A stretch of 64,000 bases of DNA from Alectoria sarmentosa (taxonomy: Eukaryota > Ascomycota > Lecanoromycetes > Lecanorales > Parmeliaceae). The notes under the pieces are model-generated. The model was given only the letters and a program-made list of their open reading frames with translations, searched no databases and was not told where the DNA came from. The position numbers and the translations under genes are program-made. The stretch is taken from assembly GCA_009733775.1 (NCBI GenBank), contig WOGZ01000026.1:62001-126000 (forward strand), given 5' to 3'. This document shows positions 45,097 through 55,355 of the stretch, one piece after another. How positions within the stretch are numbered: position 1 is the stretch's first letter; the number at the start of each line of letters is the position of its first letter.

Positions 45097-45825
45097 GATA
45101 GTAAATATACTTGAAGAGATAGCGAGACAGTAGAATGCTGAGAATGAGCGAAATGAGATAATCAATACACTGATGTATTGGCGGAACAGAGCGGACATGA
45201 CGTCACGTCCATGTATCCGATGATTTTGTTCAAGATAATTAGGAATGTGAAGGAGATTGTGGCAGTGGCCCCAAAAAGACAGGCAGATGAGCTGTGAGAC
45301 GATTGCTTGGACAAGGAAACTTGGACTTCCATTCGGGGCAGCGAATGTGCTAGCCTTGAGATTCTGCAGTCCTAATAAAGGCAGGTCATTTACATTGCTT
45401 TCGCCAAGGGATGATCTGATCGGATTTGGCCTGCAGGTTGTTTTCACGTCACAGAACATCTCCGTAGCAGACGGTAAGAAGTAGAGTAGCGATCAGAACC
45501 TTGAAAAGGTTCTCTCAATACTTTGATACCATCGTCAGTAAAAACAAGTAAGACTAAGGCCACTGTGTATGAGCCCCTGGATGCTGAGAAATGTGTGACT
45601 ATCAGAGGATGTGGGTGAAAAGTTGAGGATTTGGTGTTGAGCTTCAATACGCCAAGGTGTAGGGCTGCAGCCTTAGCGGACTCATCGCCAAGCTCTCGGC
45701 GGAGCATCTTATAGCTGACTTCTACCTATGTTTGCCTTGTTATTGACAATGCAGATGAAGACGAGACCTAGATTCTCGCTATCAGACATCCTCTTCTAAG
45801 CTGTTCGAGCAGTTCAATAGCCAGG
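45097..45825. other. Divergent promoter, GFA-like / PTM1-like genes
   Basis: A minus-strand open frame at 45707-45444 (88 aa) looks somewhat protein-like, but I recognise no family and it has no clear partner exon. Otherwise only the CRE at 45198-45205 is notable. Confidence 0.4.
45198..45205. promoter_or_regulatory. CRE/ATF-type palindrome upstream of the GFA-like gene
   Basis: Perfect TGACGTCA, followed at once by CGTCC, 102 bp upstream of the GFA-like start codon, a good position for an activator site. Binding is unproven. Confidence 0.4.
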
Positions 45826-47733
45826 ATGAATACCTTGCGTGGAGCTTTGCTCGCGCTTGCGCTATTTATATTCAGTGTCCTTTCGAGCGAAGTTGAGATT
45901 GTACATACGCTCGAAGCAAATCTCAAGAGCTGTACCAAGCTAACACTTTTACAGACGCAAAAAGAGCAGAATAGACAGCAATGCAATGGAATGTACAGCA
46001 AGAGCGCATGGGGTGGCAGTGTTGACCCGTTCATACTCACCAAGTTCATCCAGGCTACACCAGAAGGTGCTGAGGACCCGATAGTTAGCCTTGTCATATT
46101 TGAGTGGAAGGACGAAGATCTAGTGGGAGTATGGCCGTCAGAAGATGCTCCAAAGGTGGGACCGACGCCCTGCATTTTCAGGAGAATCTAGCTGATTCGT
46201 ACTCCGTGCTCAGAAAGCCTTCATCTGCGACGATGCAAGTGTAGAGTCTTCTTTCTGCGACGCTAAACAGGTTGGGGAATTTATATTAAGTTCCAACGCG
46301 TCGTCAGCGTCAAAAAACCCTGTCATTACCCAATCGGTCCACCTGAGGGACCCTCAGCCAGTGAACTACCCAGTCAAGAGGACAGGTTACTATTGTGTTG
46401 GAACATACGGATTTTCTGCGGAAGATTACAGCGCGGTCGTCGAATTTAGGAATGCATATGGAGAGTTGCAGGCTGCCCAGATTGCGAAGCTACCCTTCTA
46501 TGGGGGGCTTACAATTGTCTATGCCGTTATGTCGATGTATATGGTCCAGCAAAACGTTTATGCTGCAACTTGACTCACGGGAAACAGGTTCTGGGGCTTC
46601 CTCTATGTTCAGAACCGCCACGATATATGTAAGTCTGGGTATGCGTGTCGATTGAGTGGCAGTAGCTGACAGTGCGTAGTACCCGTACAGAACTATATCA
46701 CAGCAATTGTTGTGTTCCTTATAGTAGAGCAATTGATGACATGGGGTTTCTATGGTATGCTTACCCCATTGTTTATCTTCATTGCGGGACTGACACTTCT
46801 AGACTACTCTAATAACCACGGGAATAACGCGTTGGCGAAATTCTTGATGATAGTCGTCGCCATACTTAATGCTGGCAGAAATTCCTTTTCCTTCTTCCTC
46901 CTTCTCATCGTCTGCATGGGCTACGGTGTCGTCAAACCTAGTCTTGGCAAGACGATGTGGTATGTGCGCGTTCTAGCTCTGACACACTTCGTCTTTGGAG
47001 TCATCTATGCCGTTGCAAGCTTGACGATTACACCAGATAACGCGGGGCCTCTTGTCCTTCTGGTCATCTTACCGTTGGCAGCAACTCTAACAGCCTTCTA
47101 CGTTTGGACGCTGAATTCGTTGAACCTGACCATGAAAGATCTGTTGGAGAGGAAACAGAGTGTCAAGGCAATGATGTACAAGAAGCTATGGTGGTGCATA
47201 TTGGGTAGTATTGTGGTCATCTTCGCCTTCTTTTTCCTCAACTCGTTCACCTTCGCTGGAAGAAGCGATCCAAATTTCGTACCAGACCACTGGAAGACAA
47301 GGTGGTTCATCCTCGATGGATGGCTGAATCTGGTGTACCTCGTAGATATTGCCTATGTCGCGTACCTGTGGAGGCCGACGGTGAACAATCGAAGATTCGC
47401 TATGAGCGACGAGGTAATTATCCGACGATGTTTGTCAATCCGAACATGCTGACCCGTCTGCAGCTTGCCCAAGATGATGAGGGGTTCGAAATTGCTTCCT
47501 TTGGCGGCTCATTAGACGAGGAAGATGCTCGATCGCCAGACGCAATGGAGAATGGCGACGGAGCATTATCACCTATGCCTCCTAAGCCGATAAATGACAG
47601 CCATCAACAACGGCAATCATTAGATGGTGAGACTATATTCGCAGTGGGAGAGGACGGGGATAAGTGGTCTGACGACGACGATTCCCCACCAAACTCAGCG
47701 GAACACAGAAGGTTAACAGGGAAGAACGACTGA
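45826..47733 (+). CDS. PTM1-like seven-transmembrane protein (GOST / lung 7-TM family)
   Basis: Golgi-type seven-TM protein related to yeast Ptm1 and animal GPR107/108 and TMEM87. Exons 45826-46155, 46214-46536, 46588-46628, 46680-46754, 46803-47413 and 47464-47733 give about 549 aa. A signal peptide (MNTLRGALLALALFIFSVLS) opens a lumenal domain with conserved cysteines. Seven membrane segments follow, starting PFYGGLTIVYAVM, then FWGFLYVQNRHDILPVQNYI. A conserved block MTWGFYDYSNNHGN is formed only if the 48-nt stretch 46755-46802 is spliced out. Later signatures are GYGVVKPSLGKTMWYVRVL and FAGRSDPNFVPDHWKTRWFI. The acidic cytoplasmic tail is rich in D/S. The family has roles in Golgi-endosome traffic; the exact function here is not known. 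Confidence 0.9.
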
Positions 47734-47954
47734 TGGAGAGCTTTTACTAGCAAGAGTCGGGTGAGAAAATTATGTCTTTTCGAGTATGTTCAAAGCGGGG
47801 CTCAATGGATACCAAGCATTGAGCAAAGGCGTTTGGTATGGCTGGGTATCTACAGTGAATCTGGTTCGAAGCGGGTCGTATCTACATGATCCGCAACATA
47901 CGTACTCAAAGGGTATGGCAAAGATCGCTAAGAAAGCATTTGTCCAAACCCTCG

Positions 47955-48548
47955 TCACCTCTTTCCTTTCTTCTTCTTCCCACCGCCGCCCCCACCTCCT
48001 CCTGCCTTCTCTCCACCTTTCCCCTGCGCTTGCCCACCTTTAGCCCCACCCTTGCTCGTAGGAACTTTTGTATCCTCCAGCTTTACGGCAGCTACACCCT
48101 CCATCTCCTCCCCTGGTTCCTCCTTGACCTCCATCTCCTCCCTCGCAGGCAGCGCAGCCATAACCCTCCCACAAGTCCCTAAACTCGCTACCAGCCGGCC
48201 CACTTCCGCCGCCTTATCAGTCTTATATTTTAGACATGTGCCTGATACTGGATCATATGTCTTGAGCGTAAGTGTCGCTTTTGGCGCCTGACTTTGCTGT
48301 GATGGGACTTGCGGTTCCGAAGTTTCGGAATTTGGTGGGGGAGAAGACGTTGTTGATTTCAAGGGAAATGGAGAAGGTTTAATTCTGGAGATTGTGTATT
48401 TGGTTGTTATTCTGGTCTGTGGGAAGGGGGGGGGGGTCAGAGAACAGTGATGGATAAGGGAGAGGAAAGAACATACAGTGGTGGGTCGCGCAGATATAAG
48501 GAGAGTGGACTGTTCTAGATACAATTGGGCGGTGGCAAGGTAGGGCAT
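47955..48548 (-). CDS. SRP21: Signal recognition particle subunit SRP21/SRP9
   Basis: Alu-domain protein of the signal recognition particle, which slows elongation while secretory ribosomes dock at the ER. Exons 48548-48477 and 48416-47955 give about 177 aa. It opens MPYLATAQLYLEQSTLLISA RPTT across the intron to TRITTKYTI. The core ATLTLKTYDPVSGTCLKYKT, DKAAEVGRLVASLGTCGRVM, AALP is the SRP9-21 signature. A disordered, lysine/glycine-rich tail ends in a run of nine glycines and KKKKGKR, longer than in animals but usual for fungal SRP21. The 60-nt intron is in frame and lacks stop codons; its pyrimidine tract includes 11 consecutive C (G on plus). A longer unspliced frame exists but lacks family support. 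Confidence 0.88.
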   Translation of the reverse strand: MPYLATAQLYLEQSTLLISARPTTVCSFLSLIHHCSLTPPPFPQTRITTKYTISRIKPSPFPLKSTTSSPPPNSETSEPQVPSQQSQAPKATLTLKTYDPVSGTCLKYKTDKAAEVGRLVASLGTCGRVMAALPAREEMEVKEEPGEEMEGVAAVKLEDTKVPTSKGGAKGGQAQGKGGEKAGGGGGGGGKKKKGKR

Positions 48549-48703
48549 AATGTTTTTGGAAGGCTTTTCGCGTTCTAAGGGAGTCGTCTTCCTCAAAGTG
48601 TGGGCGTGCGGAGATACGACGGGGTTTAGGGGATTGAGTTTTGGAGTTGTGCCGCTGAGACGACCAACATTTATTGTTTCTTCGACACAGATTGAAATTG
48701 ACC

Positions 48704-50305
48704 ATGGTCGGGGGCTATGAGTCTGACGTGGAGTGCGTCGAAGAAAATATCACAATGGGCTCAACAAATACCGAAGCAACGAGTACAGAGGGAAGTGCTC
48801 TCGCTGAAGACCTGCTTGCGAGATGCCAAACCCTCCTCAACGAGCTTGAAGACTTTGAAAAATTCGTGATCGAGCAAAGGTTGGAGCAAGAACCAACGGT
48901 CGACATACATAAGTTCCAGACTTCGGTAGCGACTGAGCACAAGTCTCTACAGAAGCTCGCAGATGCAGATCTCACCGCTGAGAAGACTATACATACGCTT
49001 CGCTCCTCAAATCTGCCATTCTATGCTGCAATTTGGGGCGCTGCCAAAGCTAGCAAAGCTTTGGTAACGTTTGGTAAACGATTCTATTGGGACAATCGAC
49101 CAACAAGGGACAGCAAGAAAGCAGCGGAGAAGAGGTGCGCACTCGTGGATATAGTGGCCCATGACGGGGAAGAGTGGATCAAAGTCTCTACCATTACAGG
49201 AAGTCGTCTTTCGCTAGAGATTGCTAAAGCAAAATGGGAAGCAGCAGATTCATCTAGCGAAGACGGAGAACAAGAGAATATCAACAGCGCCTCCGACGAA
49301 GATGATATTGATAGAATAGAGCTAGTGAAAGTAGCGGATGACCTGCTTCGCGCATCCCAGGCCCACCGAATTCACTACAAACACCCCAGGATTCGTTTTG
49401 TCCTCCCGAAAATAACGTGTAGTCCTCCACGAGAGCTGCTGCCAATACTTGAGCGTATCCGCTCAACCGGTGCATTCATTGACCTCGGAGACCAGAACGT
49501 GTCAAATGGACTGCTCAAGGAAGGTGTCTTTTCTCGTCTCTTGCCATCGCCCCACCCGCCCTTGACGGAAACTTTAAACATCGACTGCACAATACTACTC
49601 GCCCTCGTTTCTGACCTATCCCACAATGCTAATCATCCAATTCTACCTAACTACAGTTCAGCAATAACACGGCAAATTGAAATGGAAACCCGGGAACACC
49701 TTCTGCCCTCGAGCCTCTGGCCAGCAATGGCTGGTAAAAGCTTAGTGTGCACGCTCGAAGCAGCCAAGCGAATGAAGGAGATTGTGGACACCATTGGAAT
49801 GCCGAACGAGAGAGCGAGAACAGAATTTCTCCTAGATGATGGGCCAGCAAGATCGGGAAGAGACTTGAGAGAAGAGTTCGCTAAATACAGCGACCATGCG
49901 ATTCCGCCTTCCTGGGTCCTACCCATTCGCATTGTTCAAGCTGAGGTCTCCGAGTATGATATAATGAACGCGATACAAGGGGCCACACTACCGTCTGTCG
50001 CCTTGCAAGTGGCGAACCAGTTGACATATATTAATCGCAGCGTTTTTATGCACGGGTGGATGGAGAGTATGACTACTGTGAGCTCTAATCGGACGGTTGC
50101 CAAGCAGGTTGAAGGTATAGTGGAAAAAGATGGCCAAGGTGCCGTAGGTCCGGAAATCTGGCTGTACGTACCTTTGGAGTCCATGTTCCCTCTTTTGAAC
50201 CAGCTATTGAGGCTTGAGACATGTCTTGGGAGCTTTCACTCTTTAGACGTGTTTCAAGGCTCGTCATACCTCCTTAGACAAGCAAGACTGACTCCGAAAT
50301 TATAA
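48704..50305 (+). CDS. DUF1308 protein (C7orf25/UPF0415 homologue)
   Basis: Single-exon gene of 533 aa related to the UPF0415 family, whose function is unknown. It starts at ATG 48704, just 155 bp from the divergent SRP21 start. The N-terminal half is helical (DLLARCQTLLNELEDFEKFV). An acidic segment then leads to the conserved C-terminal DUF1308 domain. That domain includes RIRFVLPKITCSPPRELLPI, IRSTGAFIDLGDQ, LNIDCTILLALVSDLSHNA, SLVCTLEAAKRMKEIVDTIG and LPSVALQVANQLTYINRSVF. Similarity of the central part to PIN-like folds has been suggested for the family, but I cannot show that here. Confidence 0.85.
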   Translation: MVGGYESDVECVEENITMGSTNTEATSTEGSALAEDLLARCQTLLNELEDFEKFVIEQRLEQEPTVDIHKFQTSVATEHKSLQKLADADLTAEKTIHTLRSSNLPFYAAIWGAAKASKALVTFGKRFYWDNRPTRDSKKAAEKRCALVDIVAHDGEEWIKVSTITGSRLSLEIAKAKWEAADSSSEDGEQENINSASDEDDIDRIELVKVADDLLRASQAHRIHYKHPRIRFVLPKITCSPPRELLPILERIRSTGAFIDLGDQNVSNGLLKEGVFSRLLPSPHPPLTETLNIDCTILLALVSDLSHNANHPILPNYSSAITRQIEMETREHLLPSSLWPAMAGKSLVCTLEAAKRMKEIVDTIGMPNERARTEFLLDDGPARSGRDLREEFAKYSDHAIPPSWVLPIRIVQAEVSEYDIMNAIQGATLPSVALQVANQLTYINRSVFMHGWMESMTTVSSNRTVAKQVEGIVEKDGQGAVGPEIWLYVPLESMFPLLNQLLRLETCLGSFHSLDVFQGSSYLLRQARLTPKL

Positions 50306-50663
50306 TCCAGACGCGAGCCTGCTAGGAGTCTACTTGGGAAGGAGAAGGAGAGGCGGAAATGACCCGGAGATGCACACGAATGCCAGTTTTACCGCAGGAA
50401 TCTGCCAATGCATCCACTGAAAAGACTCCGACGATGAGAGACCTTCATCTACCCAGGTTTAACAACGGTAACGAGAAGTAGCGCGATACGGAAGCCCAAT
50501 CAGGACTATGCGTAAGAAGGTGTTCAACCGACCTGAGACAGCCTTCCATGCGCCAGCACCATCTTTCACTAGCCTCCTTCTTAACTTGCTCAGCCCCCTT
50601 GATCATAAAACTCAGTCCTCCAGTTGCACCTTCTTTCTCATCACAGCTCATCCATCACCGAAG
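50306..50663. other. Intergenic region, promoter of the F-box gene
   Basis: No feature beyond a plausible leader. An in-frame open stretch upstream of ATG 50664 is not needed for the F-box. Confidence 0.5.
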
Positions 50664-51992
50664 ATGCACGTATACCAGTTACTGTCGTTCTCTCCGCTCG
50701 AGAAATTTCCCCGCGAGTTACTTTATGACATTGTGAGTACTCTGCCAAGGCAAGATCTGTTCCGTCTACGGCTTGTCAGCAAAACGCTCGCAGCAGCAGC
50801 AGCCTCTTCTCTATTCCAGACTGTCCCTGTATGGCTTGGCCTCAAAAGCTTGGAGCAATTCAAAGCCATCTCAGAGCATCCCCAGCTATCCCAATATGTC
50901 AAGGAGATTGTGTTCTCACCGCTGCGGTTCATCGACCATGGGAGCGCGGATCAGTATCTCGATCAAACGCGCAACTTGGCGAGCCAGCCGTCTTCTTGGG
51001 AAGACTTTCAAATTATGATCTCAGCAGGGCACATAGCTGCCTACGAGAGCTACATCGAGGCACAGCGCCGGCTCTCCTCACAGGGTATCGCCTCTAAGAT
51101 ACTCACTGAAGGGATGAAAAAACTACCACAGCTCTCGAGTCTCACGGTTGACTTCTTGAATTTCAACATCGGCTGCTTGGAGTTGATGAGCGCGTTCGGA
51201 GCACTGGAGGCTGGAATCTTACTGACGTACGACTGCGAGCACCTGTTGCCCTTGGTCTTCGGGGCCATGATAGCTTCCAAAGCACCTATCAAGACTTTCA
51301 AGCTTGGAGAACATGAAGAGTTCAGACAGGATCCTTCCCGGGAACTCGGCACCAAGTACTCCCTACTTGAACCTTTAGGACCTGCGCAAACCGGTGAAGG
51401 AAACCATCCTAGAACTATATCTTCAGAAGCTTTGTTGAATACATTCTATCTCGCGGACGAGCCTAACGGTAGGAAAGCTTTAAGCGGATTACGTGCTTTG
51501 GAAGTCTCATCAATCGAGACAAATTCTGATCATGGAGGGGAGTTGGCCGACACAATGGCGGCAATACGTCAAATTATCGGACTCAGCCCCAACCTCGAGA
51601 AAGTTACTCTTGGCGAGATCAGTGACAAAGTTTCAGGAGAAATGCCGTCTTTGATAGGCGTGTTTGGTTCAAGCAAATTACAGTGCCTGCGGAAGCTGGA
51701 CTTGTACAACTACGAGTCCGAGACAAATGACATGGTTCATTTCTTTCGCAGACACGCGGCGACTCTGGTCGAAATTCGGCTTGGCTGGATGACTCTTCTG
51801 GGTGGCGATTGGTCTTTGCTACTTACTCGGTTGAGGAAGGTAACATTTTTACAATTGAAGCACTTCGTGCTGAACGATTGTGATGACAATGAGGTCGACC
51901 TGGAAGTACAGGATTATGTCCTCGGGAAGACGGACTTTGATCCTATTGTTGAAGCAAGAACGATGAGAGATACCTTACTCGCTGCTGCTTGA
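50664..51992 (+). CDS. F-box protein
   Basis: Predicted substrate adaptor for an SCF (Skp1-cullin-F-box) ubiquitin ligase. A single exon encodes 442 aa. The F-box is at residues about 12-50: FSPLEKFPRELLYDIVSTLP, then RQDLFRLRLVSKTLAAAAAS. The rest resembles the large, fast-evolving fungal F-box group. Irregular leucine-rich segments (LGLKSLEQFKAISEHPQLSQ; LSSLTVDFLNFNIG; LRALEVSSIETN; LRKLDLYNYES) probably form an LRR-like solenoid that selects the substrate. The substrate cannot be inferred. ATG 50664 starts 12 residues before the F-box; an open frame continues upstream to 50508, but without similarity. Confidence 0.85.
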   Translation: MHVYQLLSFSPLEKFPRELLYDIVSTLPRQDLFRLRLVSKTLAAAAASSLFQTVPVWLGLKSLEQFKAISEHPQLSQYVKEIVFSPLRFIDHGSADQYLDQTRNLASQPSSWEDFQIMISAGHIAAYESYIEAQRRLSSQGIASKILTEGMKKLPQLSSLTVDFLNFNIGCLELMSAFGALEAGILLTYDCEHLLPLVFGAMIASKAPIKTFKLGEHEEFRQDPSRELGTKYSLLEPLGPAQTGEGNHPRTISSEALLNTFYLADEPNGRKALSGLRALEVSSIETNSDHGGELADTMAAIRQIIGLSPNLEKVTLGEISDKVSGEMPSLIGVFGSSKLQCLRKLDLYNYESETNDMVHFFRRHAATLVEIRLGWMTLLGGDWSLLLTRLRKVTFLQLKHFVLNDCDDNEVDLEVQDYVLGKTDFDPIVEARTMRDTLLAAA

Positions 51993-52385
51993 TAGATCGT
52001 AAGGCCTAGGCCAGCGAATATACGTAGCTGTGATACGGTCCTGTGAAGTCGAACATAGTTCAACAAAGTTGCAAACACTGCTGCCGCGCTTCGGCTATGA
52101 GATACAACCTCGAGAACCTCTCGAAAGCGATTCTGCTTCCTGCGCGCAAATCGAGAAAGCTGGGCCAGAGGATATCTCATGCATCGCTTCGAGTGTCAAA
52201 AGGAAGCATGCTGTAGCCCGCCCCCAATTATGGGGGGACAGAGGTTCGCATAAATTGCATTGTCGACTTGCGATCTGCCGCTACGCCAGCCGCTCACTTA
52301 TAAATTTATTTTCCACGTTTGAAAAGACCAAGGTGTCTCCGGATTCGACGAAGCTCATCACATTCCGCAAAACGACGAAGGCAAC
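51993..52385. other. Intergenic region, promoter of the secreted orphan
   Basis: No coding signal. A TATA-like TTATAAATTTATTTT lies near 52297-52311, about 80 bp before the next start codon. Confidence 0.5.
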
Positions 52386-53175
52386 ATGGGCCATCTATGG
52401 GCTTTTTTCATATTAAGCGTTGTCATTCCTTCGAGATTTTGGACATGCGTTGCTACAAATCTCCCACTCAACAGCGTTTTGCCAACAGGCCTTGTCAACA
52501 GTACCTCAATCTCTAACACCTCCTTCATCGGTGAAACATCAAACAGATTTACATTCTGTTCCTCCACCGTCGCCTCCTGGCTTGGATTTGACAAACCGGT
52601 CCCCGACGACTTCATCAACAACTGCGGAGCAGCTGGCGAATTGCTGCAAGCAGACATCCATAGATTTGGCAACAAAAGACTCGAGTTCGTGCCTCGCTGG
52701 CGGAGGGGAATGTACGACTTGGAAGTGATACGGACACCAATAAAGTACACCGCCGGTATTCGTCCTCAGTCCTACTCGGTTTTTGGGAAGCTAATCGAAG
52801 CCTCAGGCACCACTTTTGCTTGTACGATTACCATAGTCAACATGGATGTCGTACCTCAAAGATACGTACGTCCTGCTCGATTTCTCATCACGGATGTCGC
52901 GACTTTCTATGATGTCCGCGATGCGCTTTTTAAGATCTGGAGGCAATGTTTGTATGGACCACCTGAACGACAGGTTGGGTATGCGGTTACTGGTACGTCC
53001 CCTATCCTCCCATGTCCCACCTGAAGGCTTCAAATGATCAACGATGTTTGTAGGTGCCCGCAATTCGCTTGGTGTCTTCATATATGGTATACATGCGTCC
53101 ATAGCTTTTGGTATGCCGTGGAGTCCAACTTCAATAGCACCAAGTGAGGAATTGGATCTTTTGGACGTTCTATGA
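52386..53175 (+). CDS. Putative secreted orphan protein
   Basis: Exons 52386-52992 and 53054-53175 give about 242 aa; the intron is GT-AG and in phase (YAVTG|ARNSLGVF). The N terminus MGHLWAFFILSVVIPSRFWT is hydrophobic and could be a signal peptide. Several NxS/T sites and four cysteines are present (for example TFCSSTVASWLGF, INNCGAAGELLQ, TTFACTITIV, WRQCLYGPP). The spacing of two disulfide pairs suggests a small extracellular fold. I do not recognise the family; a resemblance to Ecp2-type effectors is only superficial. A TATA-like box at suitable distance supports a genuine gene. Confidence 0.65.
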
Positions 53176-54333
53176 AAGGATCTCTCCGATGCGAAAAGGA
53201 TAGGCAGAGCTTGATTTAGATCTAGCGGATGTGTGCGAAATGATATAGGGTGTTACAGCAAGTTTGAAGAACCTCCGAGATGCTTTCCTGAGAGAATGTC
53301 TTTCTAGACTTGCGATGTTATTACAGGCCCTGGTAAGTCTTGTTTCTTCTTGAGGACTAGGGTGGTAGAAACGCAACCACGATTATATACGAATACTTTT
53401 CAAGGAGTCCCCCAATACAGACGGCTATGAGGCGATGGAAGATGGGTTGACGAGTAATCATACTGCCAGAAACCGCTCAGGATCTGTGACTACTGATAAA
53501 TACTGCTCCAGCCCAGCTTCTTCGAATGTGTACTATCTGTGTGAAAGTCATCGCATCGCTTTTGATGATGAATCCACAGTTCAGCTTAGAGGACAGGAAG
53601 ACGTTTCTTGCTTTTAGCTTCGGTAGATAACCTCGACTACAAGACATTCTCATAAGAGTGAGCGTCCAAGGGTAAAGATATATTCTAGATCTGACCGCAG
53701 ATTCGAGCTCCAAAGTCAGAACTTTACCAAGAGATGCTGCGGTCACAGTCGTACCAACCCCAAAGTTCCGAGACAGATCACGATTCAGCAATCTCTGGTA
53801 CTTGACAGATGAGGACCTCGATGGGTCCAGTCGAGTCTCAGACCGGAGAAGAGCGAGGAGAACGACCTCCAATTCTAGACCGAGTGAAGTTCCAGACGAT
53901 GGAGGCGACAAGAAGGCCAGGAGTAGAGGGGTTTGAAAGGCTAGGACCAGTGGTAACGTTGACTTGGAGTTGTGAAGCAGCCCAGAATCTGCGACAGGGG
54001 GCGAACGAAAAGCGTTGAAGAAAACATCAACAAAGCTACAGTCAGCTTCTGGAAACCGATACGTCAACCCGCCATCCCCAGCAATTTTTCCCACAAAGAG
54101 TTACCCTACAACGAGGTACCCTCCTTTCTGGGAGGACATTGCTTGTTGCATCTAGGCGCTTCCATCTCCATCTACCCTTTTCAGCGAACAAGAGACCAAA
54201 GAAACGTTGGTGCTTGTACTGCACGTCTCTCCTCCGTTTCTTGTCAATCTCAAAAGCTTCTCATCCCCCAGTTCTCAACATCCTCTGCTAACAGGTACAA
54301 CCGTCTAGCTCTAGAGCCCTCAGCACCCACAGC
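53176..54333. other. 1.2-kb intergenic region
   Basis: The largest frame (minus, 54094-53477, 205 aa) starts with GTG, has no family resemblance and sits over other open frames on plus, so it is not called a gene. A C/T-rich leader precedes the next small gene. Confidence 0.4.
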
Positions 54334-54738
54334 ATGTGCGTCAGCTACCAGATTCACTGGCTCTGCGACCACATACTGCCTCTCGATCCAGAGCCTACAA
54401 GTTGCATCCCCTATCTAGCTTCCAGGGCCAAAGCCAGCCCTAATGCCAGCGTTACCTGCTCTCTAGGGCTCACAAACGAAAGACTCAAAAGCGATGAGGT
54501 CTGCCCCGCTTGCGCGACCAAATTCTTTAATCTAACAGAGCGAGCACAAGGGAGGAGGGCGGCTAGGAGGGAGGGAAATTTGGTGGACGAGATGGACGAT
54601 GATGTGGCGGGGAATCAGCACGCTATGGATGCTTGGTCGGCGAAGCAGAAAGTGCTCCGAGAGAGGGTGGATGTGTTTTTGTTCATGTTGGAGACGGGGA
54701 TGGTGGACGAGTGGCTTAGACAGACGGGAAGGAGGTAG
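54334..54738 (+). CDS. Small Cys-containing orphan protein 1
   Basis: Single-exon frame of 134 aa from ATG 54334. The N terminus MCVSYQIHWLCDHILPLDPE carries Cys/His at regular spacing, followed by VTCSLG and a CxxC in EVCPACATKFF. The C-terminal half is a charged helix (KQKVLRERVDVFLFMLETGM, VDEWLRQ). No signal peptide is seen. The pattern (start MC, a W-x-C close to the N terminus, a later CxxC, then a C-terminal helix) recurs in the next gene, 356 bp downstream, suggesting related members of a fungal zinc-binding-like family. Function unknown. Confidence 0.6.
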   Translation: MCVSYQIHWLCDHILPLDPEPTSCIPYLASRAKASPNASVTCSLGLTNERLKSDEVCPACATKFFNLTERAQGRRAARREGNLVDEMDDDVAGNQHAMDAWSAKQKVLRERVDVFLFMLETGMVDEWLRQTGRR

Positions 54739-55094
54739 ATACAAATTACGCTTATTTGCATCTGGATGCTACACTGTGGTGTTTAATAGCCGTCAATAAC
54801 AGATCTTGATCGACGGTACGTACATTCTCGTTGTCTCTAGACTTTTCGAAACGCCTTGTGCGGGGAACAAGGAACTCATTGTTCTGTGGTGAACAGTGCC
54901 ATTATCTCTCTCCTCGAGCTTTGTTTCCTCTTGAAAAATTGCATCCTTCTCAACAAGACCTACAAATGACCCTGTCTCGTCATCTCTCATTCTTTACCTT
55001 CCCCCCCCCCTTTTCCCCCCAACAAAACGAAAACAACTCAAACCTCAACCCAAACCAACTCACTTGCATCCCAAATACCTCCAAAGCGTCAACC
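54739..55094. other. Promoter and leader between the two Cys-rich genes
   Basis: Holds a run of ten C, four T and six C (55001-55020) shortly before the next start codon. No gene is seen. Confidence 0.5.
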
Positions 55095-55355
55095 ATGTGC
55101 AACAACACCTTCACATACTGGCGTTGCGGCTGCATCCGCTCCAGCGACTGGACCTTGTGCGAGACGGCTGCTCGCGAGGAATGCCAATCGCCCACAAGCC
55201 AGTTGGTCACGGTCGAGGCTGGCATGTGCGCTGGGTGCCGGGAAGACTTTCTGGCACTGCCGCTGGCTGAACGGTTCGAGACGTTGCGGTGGTATAACGA
55301 GCAGGCGGTCGAGTGGAACCGGATGGTTCGGGATGAGGATGCCGTGGTTGATTAG
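55095..55355 (+). CDS. Small Cys-rich orphan protein 2
   Basis: Single-exon frame of 86 aa from ATG 55095. MCNNTFTYWRCGCIRSSDWT, LCETAAREEC and MCAGCREDF give eight cysteines in the first 65 residues, ending in CxxC. A helix ERFETLRWYNEQAVEWNRMV follows. It shares layout with the gene 356 bp upstream. There is no signal peptide, so the cysteines more likely bind metal than form disulfides. This type of short MC...WxC protein is common in Pezizomycotina as far as I recall, without known function. Confidence 0.65.
   Translation: MCNNTFTYWRCGCIRSSDWTLCETAAREECQSPTSQLVTVEAGMCAGCREDFLALPLAERFETLRWYNEQAVEWNRMVRDEDAVVD

Noticed and set aside
47955..48596. Unspliced 213-codon reading of SRP21
   Set aside because: The extra N-terminal residues and the 20-residue internal insert are absent from the family; GT-AG borders support splicing and a start at 48548.
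53477..54094. Minus-strand open frame of 205 codons
   Set aside because: It starts with GTG, has no ATG-led extension, no recognisable motif, and overlaps open frames on the other strand.
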